A stretch of 64,000 nt of DNA, taken from assembly GCA_039545275.1 (NCBI GenBank), contig BCHS01000005.1:558001-622000 (forward strand). The letters are read 5' to 3'. Below are positions 1 through 11,311 of this stretch, in pieces. The DNA comes from Pseudomicrostroma phylloplanum (taxonomy: Eukaryota > Basidiomycota > Exobasidiomycetes > Microstromatales). The translations under genes were made by a program, and so were the position numbers. The notes under the pieces were generated by a model. That model had not been told where the DNA came from. It saw only the letters and a program-made list of their open reading frames with translations, and did not search any database. Numbering within the stretch: position 1 is the first letter of the stretch; each line of letters begins with the position of its first letter.

Positions 1-2574
1 TTGGGCAAGTACCACAGGGAACCTTTCCACGCCAATCCAGACGCTGGAGGAAGCGAGCCCCTGCAACTAGTGCACGTAGACCTCGGCTACTCCAACACGG
101 TAGGACTGAGGAAAGAGAAGTACTACCTGGTCCTCGTCGACGATTGGACGAGAAGATTCTACGTCACCTTCCTCCAGACAAAGGAGTCGACCACGATCCT
201 GACTGGCATTCAATACCTAGTGGCCAGGGCTCAAGCAGACATGAATGCAAAGGTCAAGCGGATGCTATCAGACAACGAGTTGCGTGCGACAACGCTGGTT
301 CAATGGTGTGCAAAAGTGGGGATCGACCAGCAGTTTACCACCCCTCACACCCCACAATTCAATGGGAGAGCGGAGAGAGCTATTGGGACCCTCAAGACCA
401 CGGCTCGGACACTACTAGCAGAAGCGCAAGCACCAATCTTCCTATGGCCACAGGCAGTGGCTACCGCCGCCTACTTGAGGAACCGACTACCGCATTCGTC
501 GCTACCGGACCAGATGTCTCCGCTAGAGAGGATGACAGGTAAGAAGCCACCCGTAGATCACTTGCGAGTATTTGGCTGCCTCGCTTGGGCGTTTGTACCT
601 GAAGACGCAAGGACACCAGGACCATGGACACCTAGAGCAAAGGCAGGAGTGTTCATGGGTTACGCTACGGACGTTAAGTTTGCGTACGTGGTATACTACC
701 CAGACACTAAGACCCTCGTCAATTGCCGCGAAGTCGTATTCGACGAGTCACAACGCTGGAACTGGGAGGTACCTCGGCCTGTATTGACGGTAGAGAGTGG
801 AGAGAAGGAGGAAGTAACAAGCACCGTATTGACGGTGGAGAACGGAGAAAAGGACGATGACGACTTGGCAAACAACGACCCCACCATTGCTACGAATCTA
901 CCTACAGAGGTCATCGCCACCGCAACTCAACTACTCGGGCTACACCTGCCGGCATTCCGCAACCGTCAACCGATGTGCTCCATCGATGGAGTAGCACGAC
1001 CCCTTCGACACATGATGGAGCGTCACGACTGGCCGGAATGGGAGGAGGCCATCAAGAGGGAATATCAATCCCACCTTGAAATGGGAACATTCCAACCAGT
1101 GTCAACACTACCCGAGGGCAAGCTGCCGATAGGGACAAAGTGGGTCTTCACGACCAAAACAGACGCAGAAGGAAACCACATTGCAGTCAAGGCTAGACTG
1201 GTCGCTCAAGGTTACTCGATGAAGAAAGGAATCGATTACAATGAGACATTCGCACCTGTCGTCTCGACTTCCACACTCAGGGTTCTCTTCGCAATGGCAG
1301 TCACCATGAGATGGGAGATTACGTTGGTCGACATCGCCACAGCCTACCTGAACGCGGAGACCAAAGACGAAGTCTACGTACGACGGCCAGGCATGTTCGA
1401 GCTGCTAGACAAAGACTCGGCGAACTTCTACAAGGTCAAGCGCGCTCTCTATGGCATGAAGGCATCAGGAAGAGATTGGTACCAGACACTGGCATCATAC
1501 CTCACCGGGAAAGAATTCGAGCAATCACCACACGACCCTTGCCTATTCGTCCACAAGAAAGTTATCCTTGCCGCGTACGTCGATGACATTTTCATCCTTA
1601 CCGCGACTAAAGAAGATGCGCAATGGACAGTGAAACTTCTGGAAGAGAGATTCAAGCTCAAGATCTCGCCCACCACCAATGCCTTCTTAGGACTTACCTT
1701 GGACATCAAGAGCGACGGCTCGATTAGACTTCATCAGAAGGGTTACATCAAGAACCTACTGTCCAGATTCTCTGTGACCGAAAGGGATTATGGTGTCCCG
1801 ATAGATCCATCCAAGAAGATGACAAATGAAGGAGAACCGGTAGACAAGACCGAATTCCTCAGCATCATCGGAGCATTGCTCTGGGTCGCATCTGGTACGA
1901 GGCCAGATATTGCATACGCAGTCGCGATGCTCGCTAGATTCTCGTCCGCGCCAACAGACATCCACATGACAGCAGCCAGGCAAGTACTTCGATACCTCAA
2001 GAAGACGATTGACCTGTGCCTCGTCTACCAATGCGTCAGAGTTCAAGATGGGAAGAAGATCACGATGACATGCTATGCTGATGCAGACCATGCAGGAGAC
2101 ACGGTCGCCTGCAAGTCAACGACAGGATTCACGGTTCTCATTGCTGGGATGCTAGTGACGTGGAAGTCCAAGCTGCAGAGCTTCGTGGCCCCGTCGACGA
2201 CAGCAGCGGAATACGTAGCATTGGCACACGCCTCATCAGACGCCCTGACCATAGCTGATATGGTCAACTACGTGTGGACAAAGATGAAAGGCAACGAGAT
2301 CATCAGCATACCGATCCAGGTGCTATCAGACAGCCAAGGAGCCATTGCCAACATTCAAGGCAACACCGGATCTGGGAAAACCAAAGCGCTGAATGTCAAG
2401 TACCACATCACACGGGAACTTCTAGAGAAGAAAAGGATCGAGCTAATCAAGGTCGACGGCAAGCTTAACATGGCGGACTGTCTTACTAAAGCGTTATCAT
2501 CCAGACTGATTGAAGATGCTAGGAGAATGATGAATCTGTCAGAAGAGGAGGTCAAGGACGGAGAGATGGGCTGA
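1..2574 (+). CDS. Copia-type Pol polyprotein, C-terminal 857 aa (integrase-RT-RNase H), 5' partial
   Basis: Integrase core, roughly residues 20-140: first Asp in HVDLGYS, second Asp in SDNE, Glu in the NGRAER stretch typical of copia integrases. Reverse transcriptase, roughly 345-590: KARLVAQG, the LVDIATAYLNAE aspartate and the catalytic YVDD box. RNase H, roughly 690-845: YADADHAGD, TAAEYVAL and DSQGAIA carry the acidic residues, and the end reads ADCLTKAL as in other copia Pols. The second integrase motif is slightly degenerate (SDNEL instead of SDNGGEF). The first codon (TTG) is only the window edge, not a start. The stop TGA is at 2572-2574. Confidence 0.92.
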   Translation: MGKYHREPFHANPDAGGSEPLQLVHVDLGYSNTVGLRKEKYYLVLVDDWTRRFYVTFLQTKESTTILTGIQYLVARAQADMNAKVKRMLSDNELRATTLVQWCAKVGIDQQFTTPHTPQFNGRAERAIGTLKTTARTLLAEAQAPIFLWPQAVATAAYLRNRLPHSSLPDQMSPLERMTGKKPPVDHLRVFGCLAWAFVPEDARTPGPWTPRAKAGVFMGYATDVKFAYVVYYPDTKTLVNCREVVFDESQRWNWEVPRPVLTVESGEKEEVTSTVLTVENGEKDDDDLANNDPTIATNLPTEVIATATQLLGLHLPAFRNRQPMCSIDGVARPLRHMMERHDWPEWEEAIKREYQSHLEMGTFQPVSTLPEGKLPIGTKWVFTTKTDAEGNHIAVKARLVAQGYSMKKGIDYNETFAPVVSTSTLRVLFAMAVTMRWEITLVDIATAYLNAETKDEVYVRRPGMFELLDKDSANFYKVKRALYGMKASGRDWYQTLASYLTGKEFEQSPHDPCLFVHKKVILAAYVDDIFILTATKEDAQWTVKLLEERFKLKISPTTNAFLGLTLDIKSDGSIRLHQKGYIKNLLSRFSVTERDYGVPIDPSKKMTNEGEPVDKTEFLSIIGALLWVASGTRPDIAYAVAMLARFSSAPTDIHMTAARQVLRYLKKTIDLCLVYQCVRVQDGKKITMTCYADADHAGDTVACKSTTGFTVLIAGMLVTWKSKLQSFVAPSTTAAEYVALAHASSDALTIADMVNYVWTKMKGNEIISIPIQVLSDSQGAIANIQGNTGSGKTKALNVKYHITRELLEKKRIELIKVDGKLNMADCLTKALSSRLIEDARRMMNLSEEEVKDGEMG

Positions 2575-2593
2575 TCAGAGACAGAGGAGGAGG

Positions 2594-2708
2594 TGTTGCC
2601 GGTTCGGCGTTTCGGACCCGAACGGCGATTATTAATTCTGTCTCAGCTCGCTACCACCCTTGTCTCATGACCTTAATCTAATATCATCGTCTCACATTAC
2701 TCAGAACA
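2594..2708 (+). repeat. Probable 3' LTR (115 bp) of the copia element
   Basis: It starts with TGTTG directly after the purine tract AGAGGAGGAGG (a polypurine-tract-like plus-strand primer) and can end at ...AGAACA (2708), giving TGTT/AACA terminal inverted repeats. It contains an inverted repeat GTTCGG...CCGAAC near its start. The length is short for an LTR. The 5' LTR and target-site duplication are outside the window, so the right boundary is an inference; another TG...CA end slightly further right (near 2720) is possible. Confidence 0.5.
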
Positions 2709-3475
2709 CTGGGTGATGGCAAGCTCAGAAGAGCATATTCACCTGCATGTTCGTCTGCGTGCCTGCTTGCTGTGTCCGCTTGTACCCAACTCGACTTGGC
2801 TGGCTCATCTCGGGCCGCTAAAACAGCGAGATCTCTGCAGGCGCGAAACTCTCCGAGGCATCACACGACACTTGGGGGCGGCAGTGCGAGAGAGACTAGC
2901 AATAGCCCAGCATCTCGAAGGTTTGTCCCGCTCAGTCTTAAGCGAGGCGGGCGAAAAGCCCAGGGAGCGCGTTGGCCATGGCTGGCAAAAAATTGGCCAA
3001 GGCCGCTTCCCGCCCTCACGTCTCCTTTTTCGACGTCCGCTTGCGTCGCTGTTTTCCCGGCCGGCGCAATTGCAGGCCAGGCCAGGCGGAAAAGCGTTGG
3101 TCCACAAGGCCATGAGCCAAGCATCTCCCTTTGCTGCATATCGAGGAGGATCCTACCACCCCTTTGACTTGACTTTCCCCATCTCCGCGCTCATTCTTCC
3201 ACTGCATCCATCACACATCCATCACCATCAACCCGCCTTCAGCGTCAACAGCAAGGCGCCGGTCCTGTCAAAGGGCTTGACGCATTGCCCTCACCCCACC
3301 CTCACCGGCCTTCCTTCCGGGCCTTTGCCTTTTGCTCCACCTTATTCCTTATATCGCGCCACTGGCGTCTTATCTAGGCTGCACCCTCGTCCGAACCCTC
3401 TACCATCTACCCTTGCACTTCAGTCAGCGGAGAGGACCTCTCCTCTCCCCTCTCGTCGTGCTAGACTAGCCCACG
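2709..3475. promoter_or_regulatory. Intergenic: presumed promoter/5' leader of the arrestin-like gene
   Basis: No supportable gene. Several overlapping open frames exist on both strands but none looks like protein. The last 350 bp before 3476 are pyrimidine-rich on the plus strand, as in many fungal 5' leaders. Confidence 0.4.
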
Positions 3476-6059
3476 ATGCTGTCGTCTATGATACATCATC
3501 CGTGCGAGATTGCGCTCCATCTCCTTTCCGAGGACATCTTCATCCACCCCGCGCCTCCTAATAGCGAGCTACCCGGCCATGATCAGACATTGCGTGGTGT
3601 CATCGAGATCAAGTCTCCGACGGAGCGGGTCATCACCGGCCTCAAGGTCACCCTTCAGGCCATACAGACACTTGCCATCCCTGACCCCAAGGAGCAAGGT
3701 GGAGTCAGGTGGGAAGAGAAGACTGTGGTTGACAAGAGCGTAGAGATTCTCGGCGACGGGGAGGGAGGTATTGTCAAGCACCATAAGAATCGAGGAAAGG
3801 GCAAAGGCAAGGAGAAGAGCTCACAGGTCAAGCAGCTGGAGGCAGCCGTAGAAGGCATGGACTTGGCTGCTAGCGTCGGGGCCGATGGAGTCGACGAAGA
3901 GAAGAGGGATGATGGTATTCACCTCGGCAAGGGAGTTCACGGGTGAGTAGCTCGTCAATTCTGGCCAAGCAAAATCCTAGAGCCGCTCTGATCCCTTTTC
4001 CCCCCCCCCCCTCTTCCTTCCCTTGCTGTCTTACAGGTTCGAATTCTCGTTCATCATTCCCGCCTCTTCGCCGCCCTTTGAGCGTTCCAAGCACGGAAGA
4101 GTGCGATACCTTGTCACAGCTACAGCTCTCGGCGCTGGTAGAGCTCGCCACAACATCTCCGCCTGGCGGGAGATCTTTGTCATCCTCAACGTTGACAAGC
4201 ATGGTGGTCCGACTCCTCTCGAGATCACTTACGCCGATGTCCACGAGGCCTTGGGACCTATTAGTCTCTCCCTCACGGCAGCTAGCTTGACCGTTGGTGG
4301 CACAGTGACACTTACAGTCGTCCACCCTGAACCTCCGCCGAAGCTCAATGTGCATGTCATCCGCGTCTTCTGCGAACAGACGTTTGAGCTGTACTCGGAA
4401 ACAAAGAAGGCCTGGATGAAGCTACCGCCGGAGAAGCTGCGAGTGGCAGAGTGGGGACACATGCCCAACAAGCCAGCCAAGCCTCTGCCACTCTCGCAGC
4501 AAGTCCAATCAGATCCTTCTGACATCATCTGGACCGCTGAAAAGGAAGGCGCCGGCAGACCTGGAAAGGGGGCGTATCACGCATTGCCCAACATCGCCCC
4601 ATACGGACAAGCCATTCCCCACACCTCTCTGGCCAACTCTGGCCCTTCTACGCCAGCTTTCGGCTCTTCGCCTCAGAATTCCTCGATACCTCTACCGACG
4701 CCATCGGACACCGGCAGCAGGTCGCCCTTCCGTATCCAACCTGGCAGCGGCAATGTCACTCCTGGGAATCGAAAGGGCTACAAGCTCAAGGCCACTGTGA
4801 GGCTGCCGAATGATGATCACATGCGGCCGAGCACTGTACGTGGTAGCAGGGCGGAGATCCGCATAGGCCACGAGATGGGAGTGGAAGTCTTCTTCTCCCG
4901 CGAAGATGTCCTGGACACTCGAGAGGGTACCGAGAATTACGGCAAGCCCAAAGTGCAGGTCTTCTCCGCTCGTAGATCCGTAGTGGTACCCTCGTGTACG
5001 GCCACGTTTGACACTGTGCACCTGCCGCCGTATGTGCAAGAGTCGCCAGTCTCTTCGCGCCCTCCTTCCCCCACGAACCTGGCTCGCAACCAGGCGAATC
5101 ACTTCTCTTCGCCTCATCACGCCCCCGCAATGCCCAGCCCTGGTCTATCAAGCAGCAACAACAACATTGGCAACCACTCCAATGCCGACTTGCAGAAGCT
5201 TGCCGTCACCCTACACAATACCCTTCCAGGGGGACGTGGACGACCCGAGGGACCTTCCTCGGGACCACACTCGACCGTTGGCTCCCGACAAGGGTCAAGA
5301 GATCCCTCGCCTACACGACCACCGCTTGACAGGGGCAGCTCCACGCACAGCATCTCGCACAGCATCTCGGCTGCCTTCAATGGGCACTTCCCGCACGGCA
5401 TGGGTCGCAAGAGTCGTCCCGCCAGTCGTCCCAGCAGTCGTCCTGCCTCTCCCACACACGAGAGCGGGAGTGCCTCTCTGTCCAGTTCTCCTGCCAATGC
5501 CTCCTCACACCACGCGCCCTCACACCGCGGGCGTCGCTTCGGGAGCAACTTCCAGGGTTTCACCCCAGCAATCGCCACCCAGACTACCAGTGCTCCTCAA
5601 TCGGGTGCGGTAACTCCGCTTCACCACTCGGGGTACCATACCCCTCACTTCCCTCTTTCTCACCACCACCACGGCCCCTCGACACTTGCGCCCAACGCAC
5701 CCTGGGGTGCTTCTCACCTGCCCCCCCGCACGGGAAACTCCCACGACACGTGCAACTGTGGTCGCACCACGGAGGAACTGGCCGGTGCCGAGCATCGCCT
5801 CCTAGATGGCGTTCCTACTGCTCCGGGCATGTTTAGCGAGACGCACGGCATGGATGAGGAGCCGCCTGCGTGGAGTGAGAGTCGACCGGCTAGCCCGGAT
5901 TATTTCAGTCAGGTGTTTGCGAATACGAGTAATCAGAGCGCGGTTAATACGCCGGCTGTCATGGGGGGTCATGATGCACATGGACATGCCACGGGAAGCG
6001 GACATGGGACGGGAAGTGGAAAGGGGTCGTATTGCAACTCGCCCATGTGGGGACTTTGA
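3476..6059 (+). CDS. Arrestin-like protein (possible ART-type ubiquitin-ligase adaptor)
   Basis: Two exons, 3476-3942 and 4037-6059; the intron of 94 nt has GTGAGT...CAG ends. The product is about 829 aa. Residues ~1-130 look like an arrestin N-terminal fold (IEIKSPTERVITGLKVTLQA, then a basic/acidic loop). Residues ~155-350 continue with arrestin-type strands (the FEFSFIIPASSPPF and RVRYLVTATA segments, and ISLSLTAASLTVGGTVTLTV as the start of a C-lobe). The last ~450 residues are low complexity, rich in Ser, Pro, His and Gly. Fungal arrestin-like proteins usually recruit Rsp5-type ligases to plasma-membrane transporters; I found no clear PPxY motif, so partner and cargo are unknown. It could also belong to the Rim8/PalF group. 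Start: first ATG of the frame. Confidence 0.75.
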
Positions 6060-6428
6060 GAGATGCACGTAAGAGGGGAAGAGGTGGCATTTTAGACGAT
6101 CAGTTCAAGAAAAAATTACAGACAGCAACCAAGCAACACCGGAGCTGGAGACGTAGTTGTACCTCGACCCCCTTCTTTATTCTTCATAGACTTATAGACC
6201 AGCATAGATAGACGTTAGACATTAGACATTAGACCAGGAAACATCCTATCATCACCAATCACCAATCACCAATTACCAATCACCAATCACCAATCACCAA
6301 TCACCAATCACCAATCACCAATCATCAATTCAGTATCATTATTAGCATCATTATCATCGTTATTGAGTGCCACAAAACCAGCGCCTGATATGACTGTGCT
6401 ATCTTTCCGCCTCTCTCCCCCTCTCTTC
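6060..6428. other. Convergent 3' intergenic region
   Basis: Lies between the 3' ends of the arrestin-like gene (+) and UBP14 (-). It holds the heptamer array at 6253-6329 and otherwise AT-richer 3'-UTR-like sequence. No gene seen. Confidence 0.6.
6253..6329 (+). repeat. (CACCAAT)n minisatellite, 11 copies
   Basis: Eleven head-to-tail 7-bp units, nine exact; copy 4 is TACCAAT and copy 11 is CATCAAT. Each unit carries a CCAAT core except the last. The array sits between two convergent gene ends. Confidence 0.95.
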
Positions 6429-9400
6429 TCAGCTCTGCGTCTGCCTCTCAAAAAAGTACACGTAAGCCAAACGGGACAGGCCTTTTACGCCAACATCGTT
6501 CTGCTCCCGCTCTCCGCCTTGAGCATCAGCGTCGCCCTCCGTCATCTGCTTCTTGAGTGAGACAGCCTCCAGTGGTGCTCGAACGACTTTTTCGTCATTG
6601 AAGAAGACCCAGCTCTCCCCTTCTTCCTCTCCTCCCGCCTGATGCTCAACCGCTCCGGCTGACTGCCCGCTGATAATGGATGCTGGCTTGCGGACGTGGG
6701 CGACATAGTGTCCCGAATGTACCGAGGGGCCCTTGTGCGACACAAAGGCCTTGATGCGGTACTTCGCAGGCAGGTCTGCCGATCCACCGACGACAGCAGC
6801 GGAGGGCGCGCTGCTCCCTTCTCCTGCCACAGCACCAGAACCAGAAGCCGCACTACCTGTAGGCGGCTGCTCTTCCTCCTCTCCTGGATCATCCGCATTC
6901 TCAAAGAGCCACGCGACGGCCAGCTCGGGGTTATTGCCGTTGAGACGGAGGGCTTTGCGGGCTTGGTTGCGCGAGAAGCCCATCTCTTCTAGCATGCCCG
7001 TGTCTGCGCCGCCACTACCGGCACCAGCAGCACCTGCTGATCCACCTGCTGGAGCAGAAGATGCTTGAGTGAAGTCAATAGGATCATCAATATCTGGATC
7101 CTCCATGTGCGCAAAGAGCCAGTTCATAGCAGCTTCCGCATCGCCATTGTTTCCCGTCGCGAGGAGAGCGCGCTGGCAGCGTACCTCTGGGAATCCCATC
7201 GAGGTGAGCTGAGACATGGCAGCCGCGTCGAAGTGCGGGACATTGCTAGCGCTGCCTGCCCCGCTGGCCGCGAGTCCGCTGTCACCTTCAGGTAGCTCCT
7301 CTTCGTCTTCTCGCTTGCCCGTGCCGAGGTACTTGTCGAGTGTGAAGGGCTCCAGAGGTACAAGGATGGGGACATCGACTTTTTGCGGTACCCAATTGAT
7401 CAACTGGAACCTCCTGGCTTGGATAGCTAGCACCTCGGGGAAGGAAGTGAAGAGGGTCCTCTTTGTAGCGATGACCTTCTTCTGGCACGACGGGCAGTGG
7501 TAGTCGAGCTCTTCTGCGGCTGTGAAGATGTCCAGGCATTCTTGCAGCTCGACTGGCTCGGTCTCGATCTTGTCGTTCCCGGCAGAAGAAGACTGCTTGC
7601 TACCTAGGTCGCTCTCGGCATTGACTCCCTCCACGGGTGCTTTGCCCTTCGCATCTGCATCGAGATCCATGCCATTCCCGCTCGAGCTAGCAGCCTGCTG
7701 CTTGGCCTTCTTCCTCAAAGGCACCGGCAAGCTCAAGCCAGCATCCTGAGCCTCGACGGTGTACCTGACCTTCTTGCACTCCATGCACTGCAGCCTCTGC
7801 TCCAGTCCAAAGCTGAAGATCGTCGTTGGATCATTCGTCGGAGCTCCTCCGGCCTCAGGAGCGGCGCTCAGTCGCCGGCTCTCCTTCTGCAGAGAAACCA
7901 CTACGTGCTTGAGAAACTCGTCTGCGTCTTGCTGCCTCATCGTCGAAAATTCCTCATGTCCTTTACCGATGAGCGACTTGAACATAGCCGGTCGAATACC
8001 CGCTTGAAAGATGGGCCCGTCGCCGCCGCTCTCTTTACCATCGTGCGTCGAGCCAGGTACGTCTGCCATGGCTCCGACACTACCTACCGAGGCCTGGTCA
8101 GCAGGACGTGGTACGGCATATCGGCCGGAGAGCAGTCCATCGGCTAGCTTGCCTGTCTGGCATTCGAGGCAAGTGGCCGGCAGATTGTTTCCGCATGAAG
8201 CCGTATGAGGCCGGTAGGCATCCAGATATCTCGTCTGAAATGCTGTGAAAGAGAAGAGCGCCTGGAGCGTCGATGCCATGTAGCAGCTGTTTCCTAGGTT
8301 CCGCAGACCGGTCAGGCCTGGCCCGAAGAGGGGCTCGAGCTCTTTGCCATCTTCTCCAGTCATGTTGAAGTCGAACTTCATGTTCTGCTCGAGCTGTAGC
8401 TCAGTCATCGACTTCTCCGTCTTCGACAGATCGAGGACATTCATGCCAAAGTGCCGGAGATGTTCCGCCAGTTTGGGGTCGATACGGGCGTCGTTGCAGG
8501 CGTAGCAGTAGATGTCGGCTGTGCCCTCGGCTGTAATGGTCCCCTGCTTGACACTGACTGGGTGACCTGACTCTTCAAAGTGAGTCAAACCATGCGAGTT
8601 ACCGCCCACGCCTCCGAATTGAGCGCGTCCACATCCGAGGTTGCCACAAGTGAGACAGAGCCAGAGGTTGGAGCTCAAGTCGCATTTGCCACACTTGGCG
8701 AGGCCGTCTGCTTCCAGGCTGAAGGGCTCGCCGAGCTGCTTGAGCTCTCTTGTGTGGTTGCAGGGCACAATCTCTTCCTCCCATGCCTTTACCTCGCTCT
8801 GTTGCGAGGACGAGAGAGACTTCATCATGGCAGAGATGACCGACTCCAGCTGACGGGACGAGGCAAGGGCAGAGCCAAGGTCAGTGAAAGTCACCTGAGC
8901 AAGGTCTCCCCGGTGTACCTACCTTTTCTGTTCTCGGCAGCTCCTTGCCTCCAGCGTCTGCATCACATGCCAGACACTTGGGCTGTGTCTCCCACTCATA
9001 CAGGTCCTCCTCCGTCTCCGCACTGATCGCTAGCTTCTTTGGCGTATCCTGTACTGGCTAAAGGTGGCAATGAGAGCGAGAGCTAAAAGGTCAGCTACAA
9101 GTCTACACCTCGCCGGAAGCCCTCCGGCCCTCCGCTGTGAGGTACATGAATCCTGACATGCCCACCGTACACTCACCTGCTCAGTCCTCGGCTTCCTCTT
9201 CCTCTTCACATTAGCAACAATCGCATGTCCCGTCTTCTGGAAATGCAACCTCGAATGCTCTCGATCACCATTACCCGTACAGCCACCATTGAAGCAGAGG
9301 AGACAGACGTCGATCCCCTCGGGTCCGTCTTGATCGTCGAAGCACAATGTGCATTCGTCGCGGTGGACTTGTTGAGAGGGGCGAGGGGAGTTGAGAGAGG

Positions 9401-9557
9401 TGAAGGAGTCGCTGAGGTGTGGACAGGACATTGTGCTTTCTTTGCTGCTGGAGGAGGAGGCGGGGGTCGGGATTGCTGGGGGTGTGTCTGTACGAGGAGC
9501 TTTGCAATCTGATGAAGAGGTTGTCTGGGAGGGCGAGCCAGCTCTCTTCATTGACAT
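6429..9557 (-). CDS. UBP14: Ubiquitin carboxyl-terminal hydrolase 14 (isopeptidase T, Ubp14/USP5 family)
   Basis: Three exons on the minus strand: 9557-9177, 9057-8923 and 8849-6429; introns 119 and 73 nt; about 978 aa. It disassembles free unanchored polyubiquitin chains and so feeds the ubiquitin pool of the proteasome system. Seen: an N-terminal variant zinc finger (CTLCF...CLLCFNGGC...HFQKTGHAIV, ~65-120), a second UBP zinc finger (~200-290), the Cys box GLRNLGNSCYM (nucleophile about Cys361), two UBA domains (MGFPEV ~716, MGFSRN ~789) inserted in the catalytic domain, and the His box VHSGHYVAHV (~883). This is the complete Ubp14 architecture. Start: an ATG at 9557 opens the exon, but the ATG at 9431 (MSCPHL) matches the N-terminus I recall for the fission yeast orthologue and may be the true start, making the product 936 aa. 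HOS2 lies upstream on the same strand. Confidence 0.95.
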
Positions 9558-9889
9558 GGAGCTAAGGTAAATGATGAAGAGGAGAAAACGGGAAGAGAAG
9601 GTCGAGGGGGTAAGGTGATGTGGTGTTGGAGAGGAGGCTCGCTTCCCGACGCTTGGCCTTGTGGAGGGAAGCAACAGGCACACGACACGAGCCAGGCACG
9701 GCCAGCTTGCCGCGAGCAAGTCACCACCACACCTCCTCGGTCATCGCAAGAGGACAAAGAAATGCGCATGAGAATGACATATGTGTATTGGTACAGTGTA
9801 CATGGGTGCAGATGACATGTTGGTACAAGTGGTACAAATGGGCGGGTATAGCAGCATGAACCCTTCTTCTCCTCCCGTAAGCAGATCGT
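9558..9889. promoter_or_regulatory. Intergenic: HOS2 3' end and UBP14 promoter
   Basis: 332 bp between two minus-strand genes. No gene recognised. The UBP14 reading frame stays open upstream to 9719 without a convincing coding signal. Confidence 0.4.
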
Positions 9890-11311
9890 CTATTTGTCCG
9901 CTCTCTCATCGCCCACCTTATCCTCCTCGAGCCAGCCGCCAGCCAGATCCGGTGGCAGCTCCTGCATCTGCACACTTGGCGCTCCGTGGAGGTACCGCAA
10001 CTCCTCCATGATCTTCACCCGGATCTTCTCCAGACTGGCCTTAGTGTTCTGATTTTCCACTCTCCCTGCCCCCAGCGTCTCATGCAATCGCCTGGATGGT
10101 TGGAAGAAGTCGTCGTAGGGCGTGGAGGGAAGGGCGTCTGGGATGGTTGTACCAGTCAAGACTGACGTCTCGTAAGCCCAGCAGCGAGCTACATTGCGGA
10201 TCGTGTATCCTCCGCCGCCGAGGACCAAGAGGGGCAGACCAAAGGACTTGATGAATCTCACGCATTCTCCATGAGCTGCAATGCTCAAGTTGAAGCAGCC
10301 GAGACGATCCAGACCGAGTGAGTCTGCGCCGCACTGCAAGACGATCGAGGCAGGCCTGAAGGTCTCGATGGTCCGCTCCATGACCGACTTGAAGAGACCC
10401 ACGTAACCAGCGTCGTCGATGCCATCCTGCAGAGGCACATTGAGGCAGAAGTGCTTGCCCAGCCCCATGCCCACCTCGCTCAGCGCGCCCGTACACGGGA
10501 AGAAGTCGTTGCCGTACTTGTGAAACGAGACGGTCATGACCCGATTGGAGTTATAGAAGGCTTCCTGGACTCCATCACCATGATGGATGTCAATGTCGAT
10601 GTACAGCACTCGAGCGTGATACCTCAAGAGCTGGAGAATGGCAATGACGATGTCGTTGATGTAACAGAATCCGGATGCCTCGCCCTTCTTGCCGTGATGC
10701 AGTCCGCCTGACCAGTTGATGGCGATGTCTGTGGTCCCCGATGCTAGCTTCCGCGCGGCTGCTAGCGAAGCTCCAGTGTAGGAGCGGCAGAAGTCGTACA
10801 TGCCTTCGAAGATGGGACAGTCATCGGCAAAGTTGAATCGAGAGAAGGAGGCATTGGGGACAGTAGAGGGGGTCACGCTGAGAGGGGCAGGCCGAAAAGA
10901 GGATATAAGCTCTGCAGCCGCGCCTTATCTATTCGGGCACAGACTACACACTACTCACGTAGACAGGAACTCGACGTATTCCTGATCATGAAACTCTTCC
11001 AACTCCTCCCTGGTTGCTGAGCGCGGGGTGTAGCACTCCATCTTCTCATGCAAGCCATACCCCAGCACCAGTCTGTTGGTCAATGTGAGCCTGGCAGGTT
11101 TCATGGGATGGAGCATACCATAGTGATATTCTCCAACACCCTTTGGAAAGTAGTAGGAGATCTTCTCGCGGGAATGGGCCTGTACATGGGGCGCATCTTC
11201 GAAGAGGGCAAGTGTGGATGCGGGCGAGTTGTCCCAGAAGGGCGAGTCGGAGAATGTCTCCGACTGGGGCCGATGTAGGGATGGCGAAGGCTGGTAGTCG
11301 AGGACGACCAT
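9890..11311 (-). CDS. HOS2: Class I histone deacetylase, Hos2/HDAC3 type
   Basis: Two exons, 11311-10959 and 10877-9890, intron 81 nt, phase 2; about 446 aa, close to yeast Hos2. It removes acetyl groups from histone tails with a zinc-activated water; Hos2 works in the Set3 complex at active genes. Seen: [15 protein letters not shown] and [10 protein letters not shown] at the N-terminus, the charge-relay histidines in [12 protein letters not shown], zinc ligands in [33 protein letters not shown] and the glycine loop LVLGGGGYT. The alignment with Hos2 runs straight through the intron (FLST joined to VTPSTV). Start: ATG at 11311, just downstream of a CAG; the open frame extends further up but is Pro/His-rich and probably leader. 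Divergent from NMA1. Confidence 0.95.

Larger units (their letters stand above)
1..2708 (+). mobile_element. Ty1/copia LTR retrotransposon, 3' part (left end outside window)
   Basis: The window opens inside a copia-type element. The visible part holds the integrase core, reverse transcriptase and RNase H in that order, which is the copia order (integrase before RT). It is followed by a purine-rich tract (2583-2593) and a probable LTR. Gag, protease, the integrase zinc finger and the 5' LTR lie to the left of base 1. The 857 visible codons contain no stop or frameshift, so the copy looks recent and may still encode a working polyprotein. The element ends about 770 bp upstream of the arrestin-like gene, on the same strand. 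Confidence 0.9.

Noticed and set aside
2713..3561. 282-codon open frame between the LTR and the arrestin-like gene
   Set aside because: No family resemblance, overlaps the arrestin start in another frame, composition like GC-rich noncoding sequence.
4030..4050. GGTTCGAATTC resembling a tRNA B box
   Set aside because: It lies at the exon 2 start of the arrestin-like gene and has no other tRNA features.
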